A DNA stretch of 42,525 bases from an uncultured Bacteroidota bacterium (GCA_903831935.1 CAIKZP010000111.1:1-42525), one strand, 5' to 3'. Shown: positions 1-8,482, counted from the stretch's first letter. Numbers and translations: made by a program. The notes: a model not told the origin generated them from the letters alone.

Positions 1-1
1 G

Positions 2-328
2 TTTTGGGTAGGATTTTATTTGGTAAAAAACGAGGTGCTGGTGCTAGGACCATTTCAAGGCCCTGTTGCTTGTACAAGAATTACCAAAAATAGAGGGGTT
101 TGTGGCAGTAGTTGGTCGGCAGCAAAAACTTTAATAGTACCCGATGTTGCCCTATTCCCTGGTCATATTGCCTGTAGCAGTTTGTCTAAATCAGAAATTG
201 TAGTACCCATTATTATCAATGAAAAAGTAGTGGGTGTTTTAGATGTTGATAGCGAACAACTCAATCATTTTGATACCATTGACCAACAATATTTAGAAGA
301 AATTATTGCCTTAATATCCTTCAATTAA
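2..328 (+). CDS. msrC: Free methionine-(R)-sulfoxide reductase, GAF-domain (5' end outside window)
   Basis: The reading frame is open from base 2, and the residues before the first possible start (FWVGFY) continue the family's usual WVGFY motif, so the gene is cut by the window edge rather than starting at the TTG at base 20. The product is a cytosolic GAF-fold enzyme of the YebR/fRMsr type, which reduces free methionine-(R)-sulfoxide with thioredoxin. Seen here: the LGPFQGP motif, then three cysteines in ACTRI, GVCG and HIACSS. Counting from the TTG they are residues 18, 28 and 52, that is 10 and 24 apart, the same spacing I recall for the E. coli catalytic cysteines 84, 94 and 118. SKSEIVVPI and GVLDVDS are also typical. 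All three catalytic cysteines are present, so it should be active. The next gene follows 176 bases later with its own promoter box. Confidence 0.9.
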   Translation, partial: FWVGFYLVKNEVLVLGPFQGPVACTRITKNRGVCGSSWSAAKTLIVPDVALFPGHIACSSLSKSEIVVPIIINEKVVGVLDVDSEQLNHFDTIDQQYLEEIIALISFN

Positions 329-370
329 ACCTAAAACAGCACCTTAACAAGCCTTTAATTTTATTTACAC

Positions 371-378
371 TACCTTTG
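371..378 (+). promoter_or_regulatory. -7 box TACCTTTG before the DEAD-box helicase
   Basis: TACCTTTG matches the Bacteroidota -7 consensus TAnnTTTG. I see no good -33 TTTG at the usual spacing. If used, transcription would start near 385 and give a leader of about 120 bases. Confidence 0.55.
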
Positions 379-402
379 CAGCATTCATATAGGCTCTCTA
401 CC

Positions 403-481
403 GACTGATCATTTACTTCCGTGACAAAGTTCATCAAGTCATTTCTGGAAAGGTTATATACCACCCGAGCAATTTTGGGTG
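403..481 (+). other. Structured 5' leader of the DEAD-box helicase mRNA (candidate)
   Basis: Two potential hairpins lie between the -7 box and the helicase start. The first pairs GACTGAT (403-409) with ATCAAGTC (433-440), with one bulged A. The second pairs CACCC (462-466) with GGGTG (477-481) around a 10-base loop. Long leaders are known on cold-shock RNA helicase mRNAs in other bacteria; that this one is regulatory is inference. Confidence 0.35.
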
Positions 482-497
482 TTCATATTTAAATTTA

Positions 498-513
498 TGT
501 TATTTTGTTATTT
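498..513 (+). repeat. Perfect 8-bp tandem duplication at the helicase start
   Basis: TGTTATTT occurs twice back to back (498-505 and 506-513). An ATG at 497-499 is joined to the first copy and reads into a stop at 521-523. Removing one copy would give ATG TTA TTT GAA CAA, the same amino acids now read from the TTG at 505. Confidence 0.9.
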
Positions 514-1779
514 GAACAATTAAACCTCATTGAGCCCATACTAAGTGCGCTCAAGAATGAAGGTTACACTACACCTACACCCATTCAAGAACAAGCAATT
601 CCTATTATTTTAGAAGGAAAAGATTTATTGGGTTGCGCCCAAACTGGTACTGGAAAAACGGCTGCATTTGCCATTCCTGTTTTACAATTATTATGCAAAC
701 AAAAATATACAGGCCAAGCAATTAAAGGCGGTATCAAAGCACTTGTTTTAACACCAACACGTGAATTAGCCATTCAAATTGAAGAAAGTTTTGCCGCTTA
801 TGGTAAAAATCTTGGATTAAAACAATTGGTAATTTTTGGTGGCGTTTCACAACAATCTCAAACCAATGCATTGCGTCATGGGGTAGATATTTTAATTGCA
901 ACTCCTGGTAGATTATTAGACTTAATTAACCAACGTTATATCAATTTAAAAGATGTAGAATTTTTTATTCTAGATGAGGCCGACCGTATGCTAGACATGG
1001 GTTTCATTCATGATGTAAAAAAAATCATTACATTATTACCTACCAAAAAACAAACTTTGTTTTTCTCTGCAACAATGCCTGCAGAAATTAGCAAATTAGC
1101 AAGCAGCATTTTACACAATCCTTTAAAAGTTGAAGTAACACCTGTTTCATCAACTGCAGAAACTATTCAGCAAGCTGTTTATTTTGTAGAGAAAGAAAAT
1201 AAAAAATTATTACTTACACATTTACTACAAGACAAAGCCATTAAGAGTGCCCTTGTTTTTACAAGAACCAAACATGGTGCCGATAAAGTAGTAAAAGATT
1301 TATTGCGTGCAAAAATTGGTGCAGAAGCCATTCATGGTAACAAATCGCAAAATGCACGTCAACGCGCACTAACGAATTTTAAATCTGGACACACCCGTGT
1401 TTTGGTTGCTACAGATATTGCTGCAAGAGGTATTGATGTAGACGAACTATCGCATGTAATTAATTTTGAATTGCCTAATGTACCTGAAACTTATGTGCAC
1501 CGAATTGGTCGTACAGGAAGAGCCGGCGCAAGTGGAATTGCTTTTTCTTTTTGTGATACTGAAGAAAAAGAGTTTTTAAGGGATATTCAGAAACTAATTT
1601 CAATACCGGTACCTATTGTTACAGATCATCCTTATGCAATGGCCAATACTTCTTTACATATTGCGCCTTCAGTTAAGCAAAAGCCTGTACAAAGACATTA
1701 TCAAAGTAATGAAAGACGTTCTTTTAGAGGTGGCGATAGTAGAAGGTATTCTGGTAATCAGCAAGCAAGACGCGATTAA
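505..1779 (+). CDS. DEAD-box ATP-dependent RNA helicase, RhlE-like
   Basis: Superfamily 2 RNA helicase of 424 residues that unwinds short RNA duplexes, probably in ribosome assembly or mRNA turnover. The motifs appear in order: Q motif (GYTTPTPIQEQAIP), motif I AQTGTGKT, Ia PTRELA, Ib TPGRLLDL, II DEAD, III SAT, IV ALVFTRT, V ATDIAARGID and VI HRIGRTGRAG. The last 40 or so residues are a basic, Arg/Gly/Ser/Gln-rich tail of the kind that binds RNA non-specifically. The start is a TTG; an ATG eight bases upstream (497) is out of frame because of an 8-bp tandem duplication. The family normally begins with a sequence like M-x-FEELNLIEP, which fits the TTG. RhlE assignment rests on general motif context; other DEAD subfamilies (CshA-like) remain possible. 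Confidence 0.95.
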   Translation: MLFEQLNLIEPILSALKNEGYTTPTPIQEQAIPIILEGKDLLGCAQTGTGKTAAFAIPVLQLLCKQKYTGQAIKGGIKALVLTPTRELAIQIEESFAAYGKNLGLKQLVIFGGVSQQSQTNALRHGVDILIATPGRLLDLINQRYINLKDVEFFILDEADRMLDMGFIHDVKKIITLLPTKKQTLFFSATMPAEISKLASSILHNPLKVEVTPVSSTAETIQQAVYFVEKENKKLLLTHLLQDKAIKSALVFTRTKHGADKVVKDLLRAKIGAEAIHGNKSQNARQRALTNFKSGHTRVLVATDIAARGIDVDELSHVINFELPNVPETYVHRIGRTGRAGASGIAFSFCDTEEKEFLRDIQKLISIPVPIVTDHPYAMANTSLHIAPSVKQKPVQRHYQSNERRSFRGGDSRRYSGNQQARRD

Positions 1780-1799
1780 TTAAATTAATTCAAGTCTGG

Positions 1800-1831
1800 A
1801 TTGTATTTTTCTAGCAAATCCCCTACTTTTG
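1800..1831 (+). promoter_or_regulatory. Promoter of tRNA-Leu
   Basis: ATTG at 1800-1803 (possible -33) is followed after 20 bases by TACTTTTG at 1824-1831, which fits TAnnTTTG. Both spacing and position suit the tRNA transcript. Confidence 0.6.
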
Positions 1832-1841
1832 CGCACGTTCA

Positions 1842-1888
1842 GCCGGAATAATTCCTAAGATTACCGGCATTGAAGCTTCGCAAGAAGC
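1842..1888 (+). other. Two hairpins in the 5' leader of pre-tRNA-Leu
   Basis: GCCGG (1842-1846) can pair with CCGGC (1864-1868) around a long loop. Next, GCTTC (1875-1879) and GAAGC (1884-1888) enclose a GCAA tetraloop (GNRA class). Both lie between the promoter box and the mature tRNA, so RNase P would remove them. Any function is unknown. Confidence 0.5.
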
Positions 1889-1898
1889 AATTGGGATT

Positions 1899-1983
1899 GC
1901 GGATGTGGCGAAATTGGCAGACGCAATAGACTTAGGATCTATCGCCGCGAGGCATGCAGGTTCGACCCCTGTCATCCGCACCA
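1899..1983 (+). tRNA. tRNA-Leu (anticodon UAG), CCA encoded
   Basis: The acceptor arm GCGGATG (1899-1905) pairs with CATCCGC (1973-1979), followed by discriminator A and an encoded CCA (1981-1983). The anticodon stem ATAGA/TCTAT holds the loop CTTAGGA (1931-1937), giving anticodon UAG at 1933-1935, which reads CUA. A long variable arm and GGTTCGACCCC T-arm fit a class II leucine tRNA. A strong terminator follows 23 bases later. Confidence 0.97.
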
Positions 1984-2005
1984 ACTGATTTACAATTAGT
2001 TATAC

Positions 2006-2036
2006 AAAGGCTCACTTCGGTGGGCCTTTTGTTTTA
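2006..2036 (+). terminator. Intrinsic terminator of tRNA-Leu
   Basis: AAAGGCTCAC and GTGGGCCTTT flank a TTCG tetraloop (2016-2019); one pair is a G-U wobble. A T-rich tract follows (to about 2036). Confidence 0.9.
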
Positions 2037-2119
2037 TTAAATTTCTATCCTTTTACAATAGCCAGACTTTTTTAGGGTTCCTTTCAAAGAATCTATGGCT
2101 CCCTTTTGGGGCAAACCCT

Positions 2120-2127
2120 TACCTTTG
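2120..2127 (+). promoter_or_regulatory. -7 box TACCTTTG before tig
   Basis: TACCTTTG fits TAnnTTTG and lies 33 bases before the ATG at 2161. It sits inside the reading frame that is open from 2095, which argues that translation starts downstream at 2161. Confidence 0.6.
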
Positions 2128-2160
2128 CAACCCAAATTTCAAGACTTTAAAAAAACAAGT

Positions 2161-3531
2161 ATGGCAAGTATAAACCGTGAAAACATTGGCTTACTGAATG
2201 ACAAACTCACTGTTAAGCTGAGTAAAGAAGATTATTATGGCAATTTCGAGAAGAATCTCAAGCAATATGCCAAAACAGCTAATATCCCAGGATTCCGTAA
2301 AGGAATGGTTCCTGCTGGATTGGTGAAGAAAATGCACGGCCAAGGTGTTTTTCAAGAAGAAGTACTTAAAACAGTAGAAAAAGAACTCAATGCTTATTTA
2401 AGCAAAGAGCAATTAGACATATTTGCACAACCACTTCCACTAGAAAACGAAGGAAGCAGTTTAGACATGAATAATCCTGGCGATGTTGATTTCTCTTTTG
2501 AAATTGGCTTGAAACCAACATTTGAAATTGACACAACTAAAATCAATGTAACCAATTACAAAATTGAAGTTACTGATAGTATGGTGCAAGAAGAAGTTGA
2601 AAGATTACAAACACGTAATGGCAATATGACCGAGCCAGAAACAGCAAGCACCGAAGAGCATGTATTGAATGTAACTTTCACAGAATTGGATGCAGATGGA
2701 AATATGCTAGAGAATGGCATTAACAAAGCAAACAGTTTGCTTATTAAATATTTTGCTGAAGGATTTAGGGCGCAATTAATTGGCAAAAAGATAGACGATA
2801 TTGTAGACGTACACTTAGCTACAGCATTTGAAGACAAAGAAAGAGAAGTGGTTTTATCTGACCTAGGCTTAAACAAAGACGAAGCTGGATCTGCCGATAA
2901 AACTTTCAAAATGACTATTACTAAAATAGGATTTGTAGAAAAAGCCGCTTTAGACGCAAGTTTTTTTGCAACCGTATATCCTAATAACGAAATCACTACA
3001 GAAGAAGATTTCAAAGCAGCAGTTAAAGCTGAAATTGAAACCCATTTTGCGCAGCAAGCACGTAACCAAATTCACGACCAAGTTTACCATCACTTAATTG
3101 ACCATACCAATATGGAATTTCCTGAAAGCTTTTTAAAGCGTTGGTTACAAGTAGGTGGCGAAAAACCAAAAACATTGGCAGAAACTGAAGCTGAATATCC
3201 TAGCTTTTTAAACCAATTGAAATGGACTTTAATTAGCAGTAAATTAATTGTCGACAATAAAGTAGAGGTTCAACCAGAAGATATTCGTGATTTTGCAAAA
3301 ATGCAATTGTTCAGTTATATGGGCGGCCAATTAGGTGCTTTGGGCGATAACCAACAATGGGTTGATGATTATGCCAACCGCATGATGCAAGACAAAAAAT
3401 TTGTAGAAGATAGTTACCATCGCATTAGTGCCGATAAACTATTTACATTATTAGAAACGCAGGTTAAAGCAACAGACGAAGTCATTACAGCAGAAGCTTT
3501 TGCAGAAAAATTGCACCACCATCACCATTAA
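2161..3531 (+). CDS. tig: Trigger factor, ribosome-associated chaperone, with C-terminal pentahistidine
   Basis: Chaperone that binds ribosomal protein L23 at the exit tunnel and shields nascent chains. The 456-residue product begins MASINREN; the frame is open from 2095, but the promoter box lies in that extension. The N-terminal domain has IPGFRKGMVP (around residues 42-51), equivalent to the GFRxGxxP ribosome-docking loop. A divergent FKBP-like middle domain spans roughly residues 150-260, and the helical substrate-cradling C domain follows. Overall length is normal for the family. The last five codons before the stop are all histidine (KLHHHHH), with mixed CAC/CAT codons, so it looks native. 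It is followed 92 bases later by clpP1, which places nascent-chain folding beside proteolysis as in many bacteria. Confidence 0.95.
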   Translation: MASINRENIGLLNDKLTVKLSKEDYYGNFEKNLKQYAKTANIPGFRKGMVPAGLVKKMHGQGVFQEEVLKTVEKELNAYLSKEQLDIFAQPLPLENEGSSLDMNNPGDVDFSFEIGLKPTFEIDTTKINVTNYKIEVTDSMVQEEVERLQTRNGNMTEPETASTEEHVLNVTFTELDADGNMLENGINKANSLLIKYFAEGFRAQLIGKKIDDIVDVHLATAFEDKEREVVLSDLGLNKDEAGSADKTFKMTITKIGFVEKAALDASFFATVYPNNEITTEEDFKAAVKAEIETHFAQQARNQIHDQVYHHLIDHTNMEFPESFLKRWLQVGGEKPKTLAETEAEYPSFLNQLKWTLISSKLIVDNKVEVQPEDIRDFAKMQLFSYMGGQLGALGDNQQWVDDYANRMMQDKKFVEDSYHRISADKLFTLLETQVKATDEVITAEAFAEKLHHHHH

Positions 3532-3623
3532 TTTTACAGAAACTGTTAAAAAGCAAGTATTTGAAAATTGGCTCTGGTAAAAAACTGCCAAAATACTTAC
3601 CTTCAATAAGAAAATAATCGCAT

Positions 3624-4316
3624 ATGAACCTAGGAAAAGAATTTGAAGAATACGCTGTAAAACATAGGGGTATCAGCAGTGCTACCTTACACAATTACAA
3701 GCAACACGGTATTACCAATCTTACGCCATATATCATTGAAGAACGCCCAATGAATGTAGCAAGTATGGATGTGTTTAGCCGTTTAATGATGGACCGAATT
3801 ATTTTTTTAGGCGAAGGCATTAATGACTATGTAGCAAACATTGTTACAGCACAATTGCTTTTTTTAGAAAGTACCGATCGTACACGTGATATTCAAATGT
3901 ATATTAATAGCCCAGGAGGAAGTGTTTACGCTGGTTTGGGTATTTATGATACCATGCAATTTATTAGCCCCGATGTAGCAACAATTTGTACAGGTATTGC
4001 GGCTAGTATGGGTGCTGTTTTGTTGTGTGCAGGTGTAGAAGGAAAAAGAACCGCACTAAAACATAGCAGAATTATGCTACACCAACCATCTGGTGCAATT
4101 GGTGGTCAAGCAACTGATATTGAAATCACAGCGCGTGAAATTAAAAAACTAAAGTTTGAATTATACGAAGTAATTGCAGAGCATACACATAAATCAGTTG
4201 AAGTAGTTGCTGCAGATTGCGATCGTGATTTTTGGATGAAAGCAATTGAAGCCAAAGAATACGGCTTGGTAGACGAAGTATTATTAACCAATCCTAGAAA
4301 ATTAAAAAAAGATTAA
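3624..4316 (+). CDS. clpP: ATP-dependent Clp protease proteolytic subunit, ClpP1
   Basis: Serine peptidase that forms the barrel degrading substrates fed by ClpX. The 230-residue product carries a complete triad: Ser128 (GIAASMG), His153 (MLHQP) and Asp202 (DRDFW). The spacing of 25 and 49 residues is the same as in E. coli ClpP. SRLMMDRIIFLGEGI and YINSPGGSVYAGLGIYDTM are standard ClpP segments. The N-terminal part is about 17 residues longer than in E. coli before the Ser; it may be a propeptide or an axial-loop extension. The gene starts a close cluster with clpP2 (22 bases on) and clpX, so the three are probably co-transcribed. Confidence 0.97.
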   Translation: MNLGKEFEEYAVKHRGISSATLHNYKQHGITNLTPYIIEERPMNVASMDVFSRLMMDRIIFLGEGINDYVANIVTAQLLFLESTDRTRDIQMYINSPGGSVYAGLGIYDTMQFISPDVATICTGIAASMGAVLLCAGVEGKRTALKHSRIMLHQPSGAIGGQATDIEITAREIKKLKFELYEVIAEHTHKSVEVVAADCDRDFWMKAIEAKEYGLVDEVLLTNPRKLKKD

Positions 4317-4338
4317 TACCCAGTAAAATTATATAACC

Positions 4339-4977
4339 ATGATGCAATCAAAATATATCATCAACCCTTACTTGATGGAAGACGAAGAAGCAGAGGAGCC
4401 AAAAGAAGAAAAGCAAGAGCCGATGGGTGGGTTTATGATGAAAAAAATGGAGAAACTTTTCTTTGAAAAAAGAGCTGTTTATTTATGGGGCCCAGTAGAT
4501 GACAAATCTGCACGTGATATTGTAAGCAAGTTGTTATTGCTTGATGCCGACAAACCAAAAACTGAAATCAAGTTCTACATTAATAGTCCTGGTGGCGTTG
4601 TTACCAGTGGAATGGTTATTTATGACACTATGAAAATGATTTCAAGCCCAGTAAGTACCATTTGCATGGGACTAGCTGCTAGCATGGGTTCTATTCTATT
4701 AAGCGCAGGAACAAAAGGCAAAAGATATATTTATCCGCACGGAGAAGTAATGATTCACCAACCAAGTTTGGGTGGATATTTTCAAGCAACTTCTGCAGAT
4801 ATTGAAATACATGCCAATCAAATTCGCAAAACAAAAGAATTGGGTGCAAAAATATTAGCAAAAAATTGCGGCAAAACAGTTGACCAAGTAATGGCCGATT
4901 TTGACCGAGATTATTGGATGGATGGAACAGAGGCAGTTGCATATGGCATAGTTGACCATATTCTTGCAAAAATTTAA
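4339..4977 (+). CDS. clpP: Second Clp protease proteolytic subunit, ClpP2
   Basis: A paralogue of the preceding gene, 212 residues. The triad is intact: Ser115 (GLAASMG), His140 (VMIHQP) and Asp191 (DRDYW). Two extra residues lie between His and Asp compared with ClpP1, around the segment [13 protein letters not shown]. The front end differs strongly: an acidic stretch (residues 14-27, rich in Glu) and then [13 protein letters not shown] in place of the usual handle-entry sequence. This may change how it meets ClpX or ClpP1. It starts with two Met codons (4339 and 4342); either could be used. Known two-ClpP bacteria make mixed double rings; that this pair does so is inference. Confidence 0.95.
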   Translation: MMQSKYIINPYLMEDEEAEEPKEEKQEPMGGFMMKKMEKLFFEKRAVYLWGPVDDKSARDIVSKLLLLDADKPKTEIKFYINSPGGVVTSGMVIYDTMKMISSPVSTICMGLAASMGSILLSAGTKGKRYIYPHGEVMIHQPSLGGYFQATSADIEIHANQIRKTKELGAKILAKNCGKTVDQVMADFDRDYWMDGTEAVAYGIVDHILAKI

Positions 4978-4982
4978 ATTTT

Positions 4983-6230
4983 ATGGCAAAGCAAACACAG
5001 GTTTTACATTGTTCATTTTGCGGCAGAAGTCGTGACGAGGTGAAGATATTGATAGCTGGGCAAGAAGGGCATATTTGTGAAAATTGTGTGGAACATGCAC
5101 AAGAAATAATTGTGCAAGAACTAAGCCTTAAAAACGAAGCTGGTGCTACTGGCAGTTCGAATTTTAAAATGAATATTCGACGCCCTGCAGAAATTAAAAA
5201 ATTCTTAGACGAATATGTAATCGGACAAGATGATGCAAAAAAAGTTTTATCTGTTGCTGTTTATAATCACTTTAAACGCATAGTACAAAAACAACAAACC
5301 GATGATGTTGAAATAGAAAAAAGCAATATCATTATGGTTGGTGAAACTGGTACAGGTAAAACCTTACTAGCTAAATCAATTGCACGTTTATTGAATGTGC
5401 CATTTGCCATTGTTGATGCAACAGTATTTACAGAAGCAGGATATGTAGGAGAAGACGTTGAAAGTATGCTTACCCGTTTACTGCAAAACTGTAATTACGA
5501 TACAGCCGCTGCAGAAAGAGGTATTGTATACGTAGATGAAATAGATAAGATAGCGCGTAAAGGAGACAATCCTTCCATTACAAGAGACGTAAGTGGTGAA
5601 GGTGTACAACAAGGCTTATTAAAAATGTTAGAAGGTACAGAAGTGTTAGTGCCACCGCAAGGCGGACGTAAACACCCAGACCAAAAAATGATAAAAGTTG
5701 ATACCAAAAATATCTTGTTTATCTGTGGAGGAGCATTTGATGGTATTGATAAAGTAATTGCCCGACGCATAAATACCAATGCCATTGGGTTTAGTGTAAA
5801 TAAAGACGAGCAAGAACACCAACGTAAAAACCTGCTTCAGTTTATTAATGCCACAGACTTAAAAAGTTTTGGTTTGATTCCTGAATTGTTAGGTCGCTTG
5901 CCTGTTGTAACACATCTTGAACCACTCGACAAAGAAACACTAAGAAGTATTTTAACCATCCCTAAGAATGCATTAATTAAACAATACACTCGATTGTTTG
6001 AACTAGAAGAAATTAAATTGGTTATTGAAGAGCCTGTTTTAGATTTTATGGTTACAAAAGCATTAGAATACAAATTGGGGGCCCGTGGTTTAAGAAGTAT
6101 TTGCGAAAGCATATTAACTGATGCCATGTTTGAATTACCAGGCACCGATACAAAAGAATTAATTGTTACACTTGAATATGCAGAAAGCATGTTTAGTAAA
6201 AGCAAAATGAGTACCTTGAAAGTGGCTTAA
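4983..6230 (+). CDS. clpX: ATP-dependent Clp protease ATP-binding subunit ClpX
   Basis: AAA+ unfoldase that recognises tagged proteins and threads them into ClpP. The 415-residue product has the N-terminal C4 zinc-binding domain (CSFCGRS and CENCV), Walker A GETGTGKT, the pore loop GYVGEDVE, Walker [26 protein letters not shown], and the RKH loop (GGRKHP). A NAIGFSV segment matches the IGF loop that docks into ClpP. The ATG lies five bases after the clpP2 stop, so translation is likely coupled. Everything needed for a working ClpXP is present. Confidence 0.98.
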   Translation: MAKQTQVLHCSFCGRSRDEVKILIAGQEGHICENCVEHAQEIIVQELSLKNEAGATGSSNFKMNIRRPAEIKKFLDEYVIGQDDAKKVLSVAVYNHFKRIVQKQQTDDVEIEKSNIIMVGETGTGKTLLAKSIARLLNVPFAIVDATVFTEAGYVGEDVESMLTRLLQNCNYDTAAAERGIVYVDEIDKIARKGDNPSITRDVSGEGVQQGLLKMLEGTEVLVPPQGGRKHPDQKMIKVDTKNILFICGGAFDGIDKVIARRINTNAIGFSVNKDEQEHQRKNLLQFINATDLKSFGLIPELLGRLPVVTHLEPLDKETLRSILTIPKNALIKQYTRLFELEEIKLVIEEPVLDFMVTKALEYKLGARGLRSICESILTDAMFELPGTDTKELIVTLEYAESMFSKSKMSTLKVA

Positions 6231-6259
6231 TAATGGGCTGCATTCTCAAATAAATACAC

Positions 6260-6418
6260 ATGAACGAACTAATTGAACGCCTAATTAAAGAAGCCGATTT
6301 AAATGCCAATCAGGCTGAGAAAGCAATTACTACTATTGCTTCTTTTGTAAAAGAGAAATTCCCAATGTTGGGTGGAGCAGTAGATCAAATTTTTTCTGCT
6401 GGAAGTAAGGAAGATTAA
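6260..6418 (+). CDS. Small conserved-looking helical protein (52 aa), unknown function
   Basis: A 52-codon frame beginning MNELIERLIKEADLN and ending with AGSKED. It starts 29 bases after the clpX stop on the same strand and ends 23 bases before the convergent kinase gene. The product is predicted to be two amphipathic helices with a FPMLGGAVDQIF motif near the end, which resembles the C-terminal part of small Bacteroidota proteins I have seen but cannot name with certainty. There is no signal peptide, membrane segment or catalytic motif. Its position suggests read-through from the clp operon, but a role in proteolysis is not shown. Confidence 0.6.
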   Translation: MNELIERLIKEADLNANQAEKAITTIASFVKEKFPMLGGAVDQIFSAGSKED

Positions 6419-6441
6419 TGCATTTAATTTTGTAACAAATG

Positions 6442-8355
6442 TTATGCAGGTAGCTTCACAATAAATTGGCTACCTTCTCCTTTTGCTGTTTCAATATGTA
6501 AGGTTCCACCTTGTTTTGTAATTAGGTCTCTACAAAGTATTAAACCAAATCCACTTCCTTTTTCTTGAGCAGTACCATTGCGTGTGAAATATTTCTGAGC
6601 ATTTACCTTACTCAAAATATCATCGCTCATTCCTATGCCAGAATCTTTTATAACTACATAATTAAAATCATCATCTGTGTAAAACAACACTTCAATAGTG
6701 CCATTTTGCGGTGTGAATTTTATGGCATTTGTTATAAGATTTCTAAAAACAATTTTAATCATATCCTTCTCTGCAAGAATTGATGCATCATTAGATATAT
6801 TGTTCACAAACTCTATCTGCTTATTTACTAGTGATATTTTTTGCTCTAAATTCAAACTATTCATTAACTCATAAACATTGGTATCAGTCAATTCTATATC
6901 CTTACCTGTAATTTGACTTTTCAACCAACTCAATAAATTATCTAACAACCCGGTAGTTGTTACATATTGCGTTTCTAATTGCTTTAACAATAGTTTAGCC
7001 TCATCACCAGCCAATGTGCCTTTGTTAATTAAAGAAAGTATGGTTTGGGTATTGGTAATTGGATTGCGTAAATCATGCGAAATAATTGTAAGCAATTTGT
7101 CTTTGGTTCGATTGTCGTCTTCCAATAATCTATTCTTATGATTAATCACTTTGTTTAAAATTTCAAGTGATTCGGCATTCTCTTCAATTGTATTGTTTTG
7201 TATACGCAATTTTTCAGATAAAACTTTTTGCTTGCGATAACTCATAAAAGTTGTTATCACTAAAAAAGCCAAAACCAATACCAGCAAAGTCACTGAAATA
7301 ATTATCAAAAATTGACTCTGTGCTCTTTTGTTTGCTTTGGCTATTTGAGTTTTTGCAGCTTCTTTAAAAGCCTCTTTGTCTTTGACTATTTCAATATAAT
7401 TATTTGCAAATGCAGCATCATTATCATTTTGCAAACTAAGAATATTAATTAAGCTGTCTTGCCAAGCCAATATATTATTAGTTTCATTTTTTTTCTGGTA
7501 TTGTTCTGTAAGAATAGTAGCAAATCCTCTTAATTCAGTATATGCTAACACTTTTTTGGCATTGGCATAGCCTTGTTTTGCCATTAAAATAGCCTCATTA
7601 TTTTTCTGTTGGTTAATTAAAAGGCTTGTTAATTCTAATTGGTTTAATGACATGCCATAAAAATCATTGCGCAAAAGATCTAGTAAATACGAATTATTAA
7701 AATACAAGCGGGCTGTAGCAGTGTCATTTTTTGCTTTTGCCAATAACCCAAGATTGTAAAAAGCTTTCTTTTGACCATATTCAAACTTTATGTCTAAACT
7801 TAGTTGTAAGGCCGACTTAAAAAGCATTTCGGCTTTAACTAAATCGTTGCGTTTTAACTCTAATAATCCGAGGCTGTTTTTTATATTAGGTATTTCCTTT
7901 GGGGGACCTTTTTTTAAACTGATTTGCATCGACTCGTCATACAATTTAATTGCTTCATTGCATTTGCCTTCTGCTACATAAGACTTTGCAATTTGCTGAT
8001 TGATTCTTGAAATATTAATGGTATCTGCGTATTCCCTACTATTTTCTAGTGCAATTTCGTAAATCAATCTTGCACGTTTGATAAACCCATTTTGTTGAAA
8101 TACGCCTGCTTCATTATATAAAGCATTTGAAAGACCAATATGGTAATTGTGCTCCTCTGCAAGCCTTTTTGAAATTGATAATAAACTTAAAGCTTTGGGA
8201 ATATTAGAATTTTTTATTTCAAATGCCAACTGATTAAGTGAGTCTACTGTATGAAAAATAGCTTTTTGCTCAGCATCAACTGACTCAGTATTTTGAGAAA
8301 AAGTGAAGAGAGGTAATAATATAGAAAAAACAATGATAAACTTTAGGGACCGCAT
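6442..8355 (-). CDS. Sensor histidine kinase with periplasmic TPR repeats
   Basis: An inner-membrane sensor kinase. I start it at the ATG at 8355; a TTG directly before it (8358) is possible. Order of parts in 637 residues: signal peptide (about 1-21), tetratricopeptide-like helical repeats (about 45-330), one membrane helix (about 349-371), a short coiled coil, then HisKA with SHDLRNP (phosphorylated His427), N box NLITNAIKF, G1 DSGIGMS and G2 GSGFGL. No response regulator lies next to it, so the partner is unknown. The design (exported TPRs, one TM, kinase) is common in Bacteroidota. It is convergent with the small gene downstream of clpX; the ends are only 23 bases apart. Confidence 0.92.
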   Translation of the reverse strand: MRSLKFIIVFSILLPLFTFSQNTESVDAEQKAIFHTVDSLNQLAFEIKNSNIPKALSLLSISKRLAEEHNYHIGLSNALYNEAGVFQQNGFIKRARLIYEIALENSREYADTINISRINQQIAKSYVAEGKCNEAIKLYDESMQISLKKGPPKEIPNIKNSLGLLELKRNDLVKAEMLFKSALQLSLDIKFEYGQKKAFYNLGLLAKAKNDTATARLYFNNSYLLDLLRNDFYGMSLNQLELTSLLINQQKNNEAILMAKQGYANAKKVLAYTELRGFATILTEQYQKKNETNNILAWQDSLINILSLQNDNDAAFANNYIEIVKDKEAFKEAAKTQIAKANKRAQSQFLIIISVTLLVLVLAFLVITTFMSYRKQKVLSEKLRIQNNTIEENAESLEILNKVINHKNRLLEDDNRTKDKLLTIISHDLRNPITNTQTILSLINKGTLAGDEAKLLLKQLETQYVTTTGLLDNLLSWLKSQITGKDIELTDTNVYELMNSLNLEQKISLVNKQIEFVNNISNDASILAEKDMIKIVFRNLITNAIKFTPQNGTIEVLFYTDDDFNYVVIKDSGIGMSDDILSKVNAQKYFTRNGTAQEKGSGFGLILCRDLITKQGGTLHIETAKGEGSQFIVKLPA

Positions 8356-8482
8356 CAATTTTTGTTTGCTAATCCGCTAAGATACTAGGTTTAAACAAAT
8401 TGATTTTAAAAAAATGATTAAAACGATTTAGATATATAAAAGATACTAAATATAAGATTCTTGTTTAGGAGTTTCACCTATT

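Noticed and set aside
2095..2160. Upstream extension of trigger factor by 22 codons
   Set aside because: The stretch contains a -7 promoter box and a proline-rich sequence unlike the family start MASI.
3514..3531. The His run as a cloning-vector tag
   Set aside because: Only five His, mixed codons, no vector linker, and native sequence follows directly.
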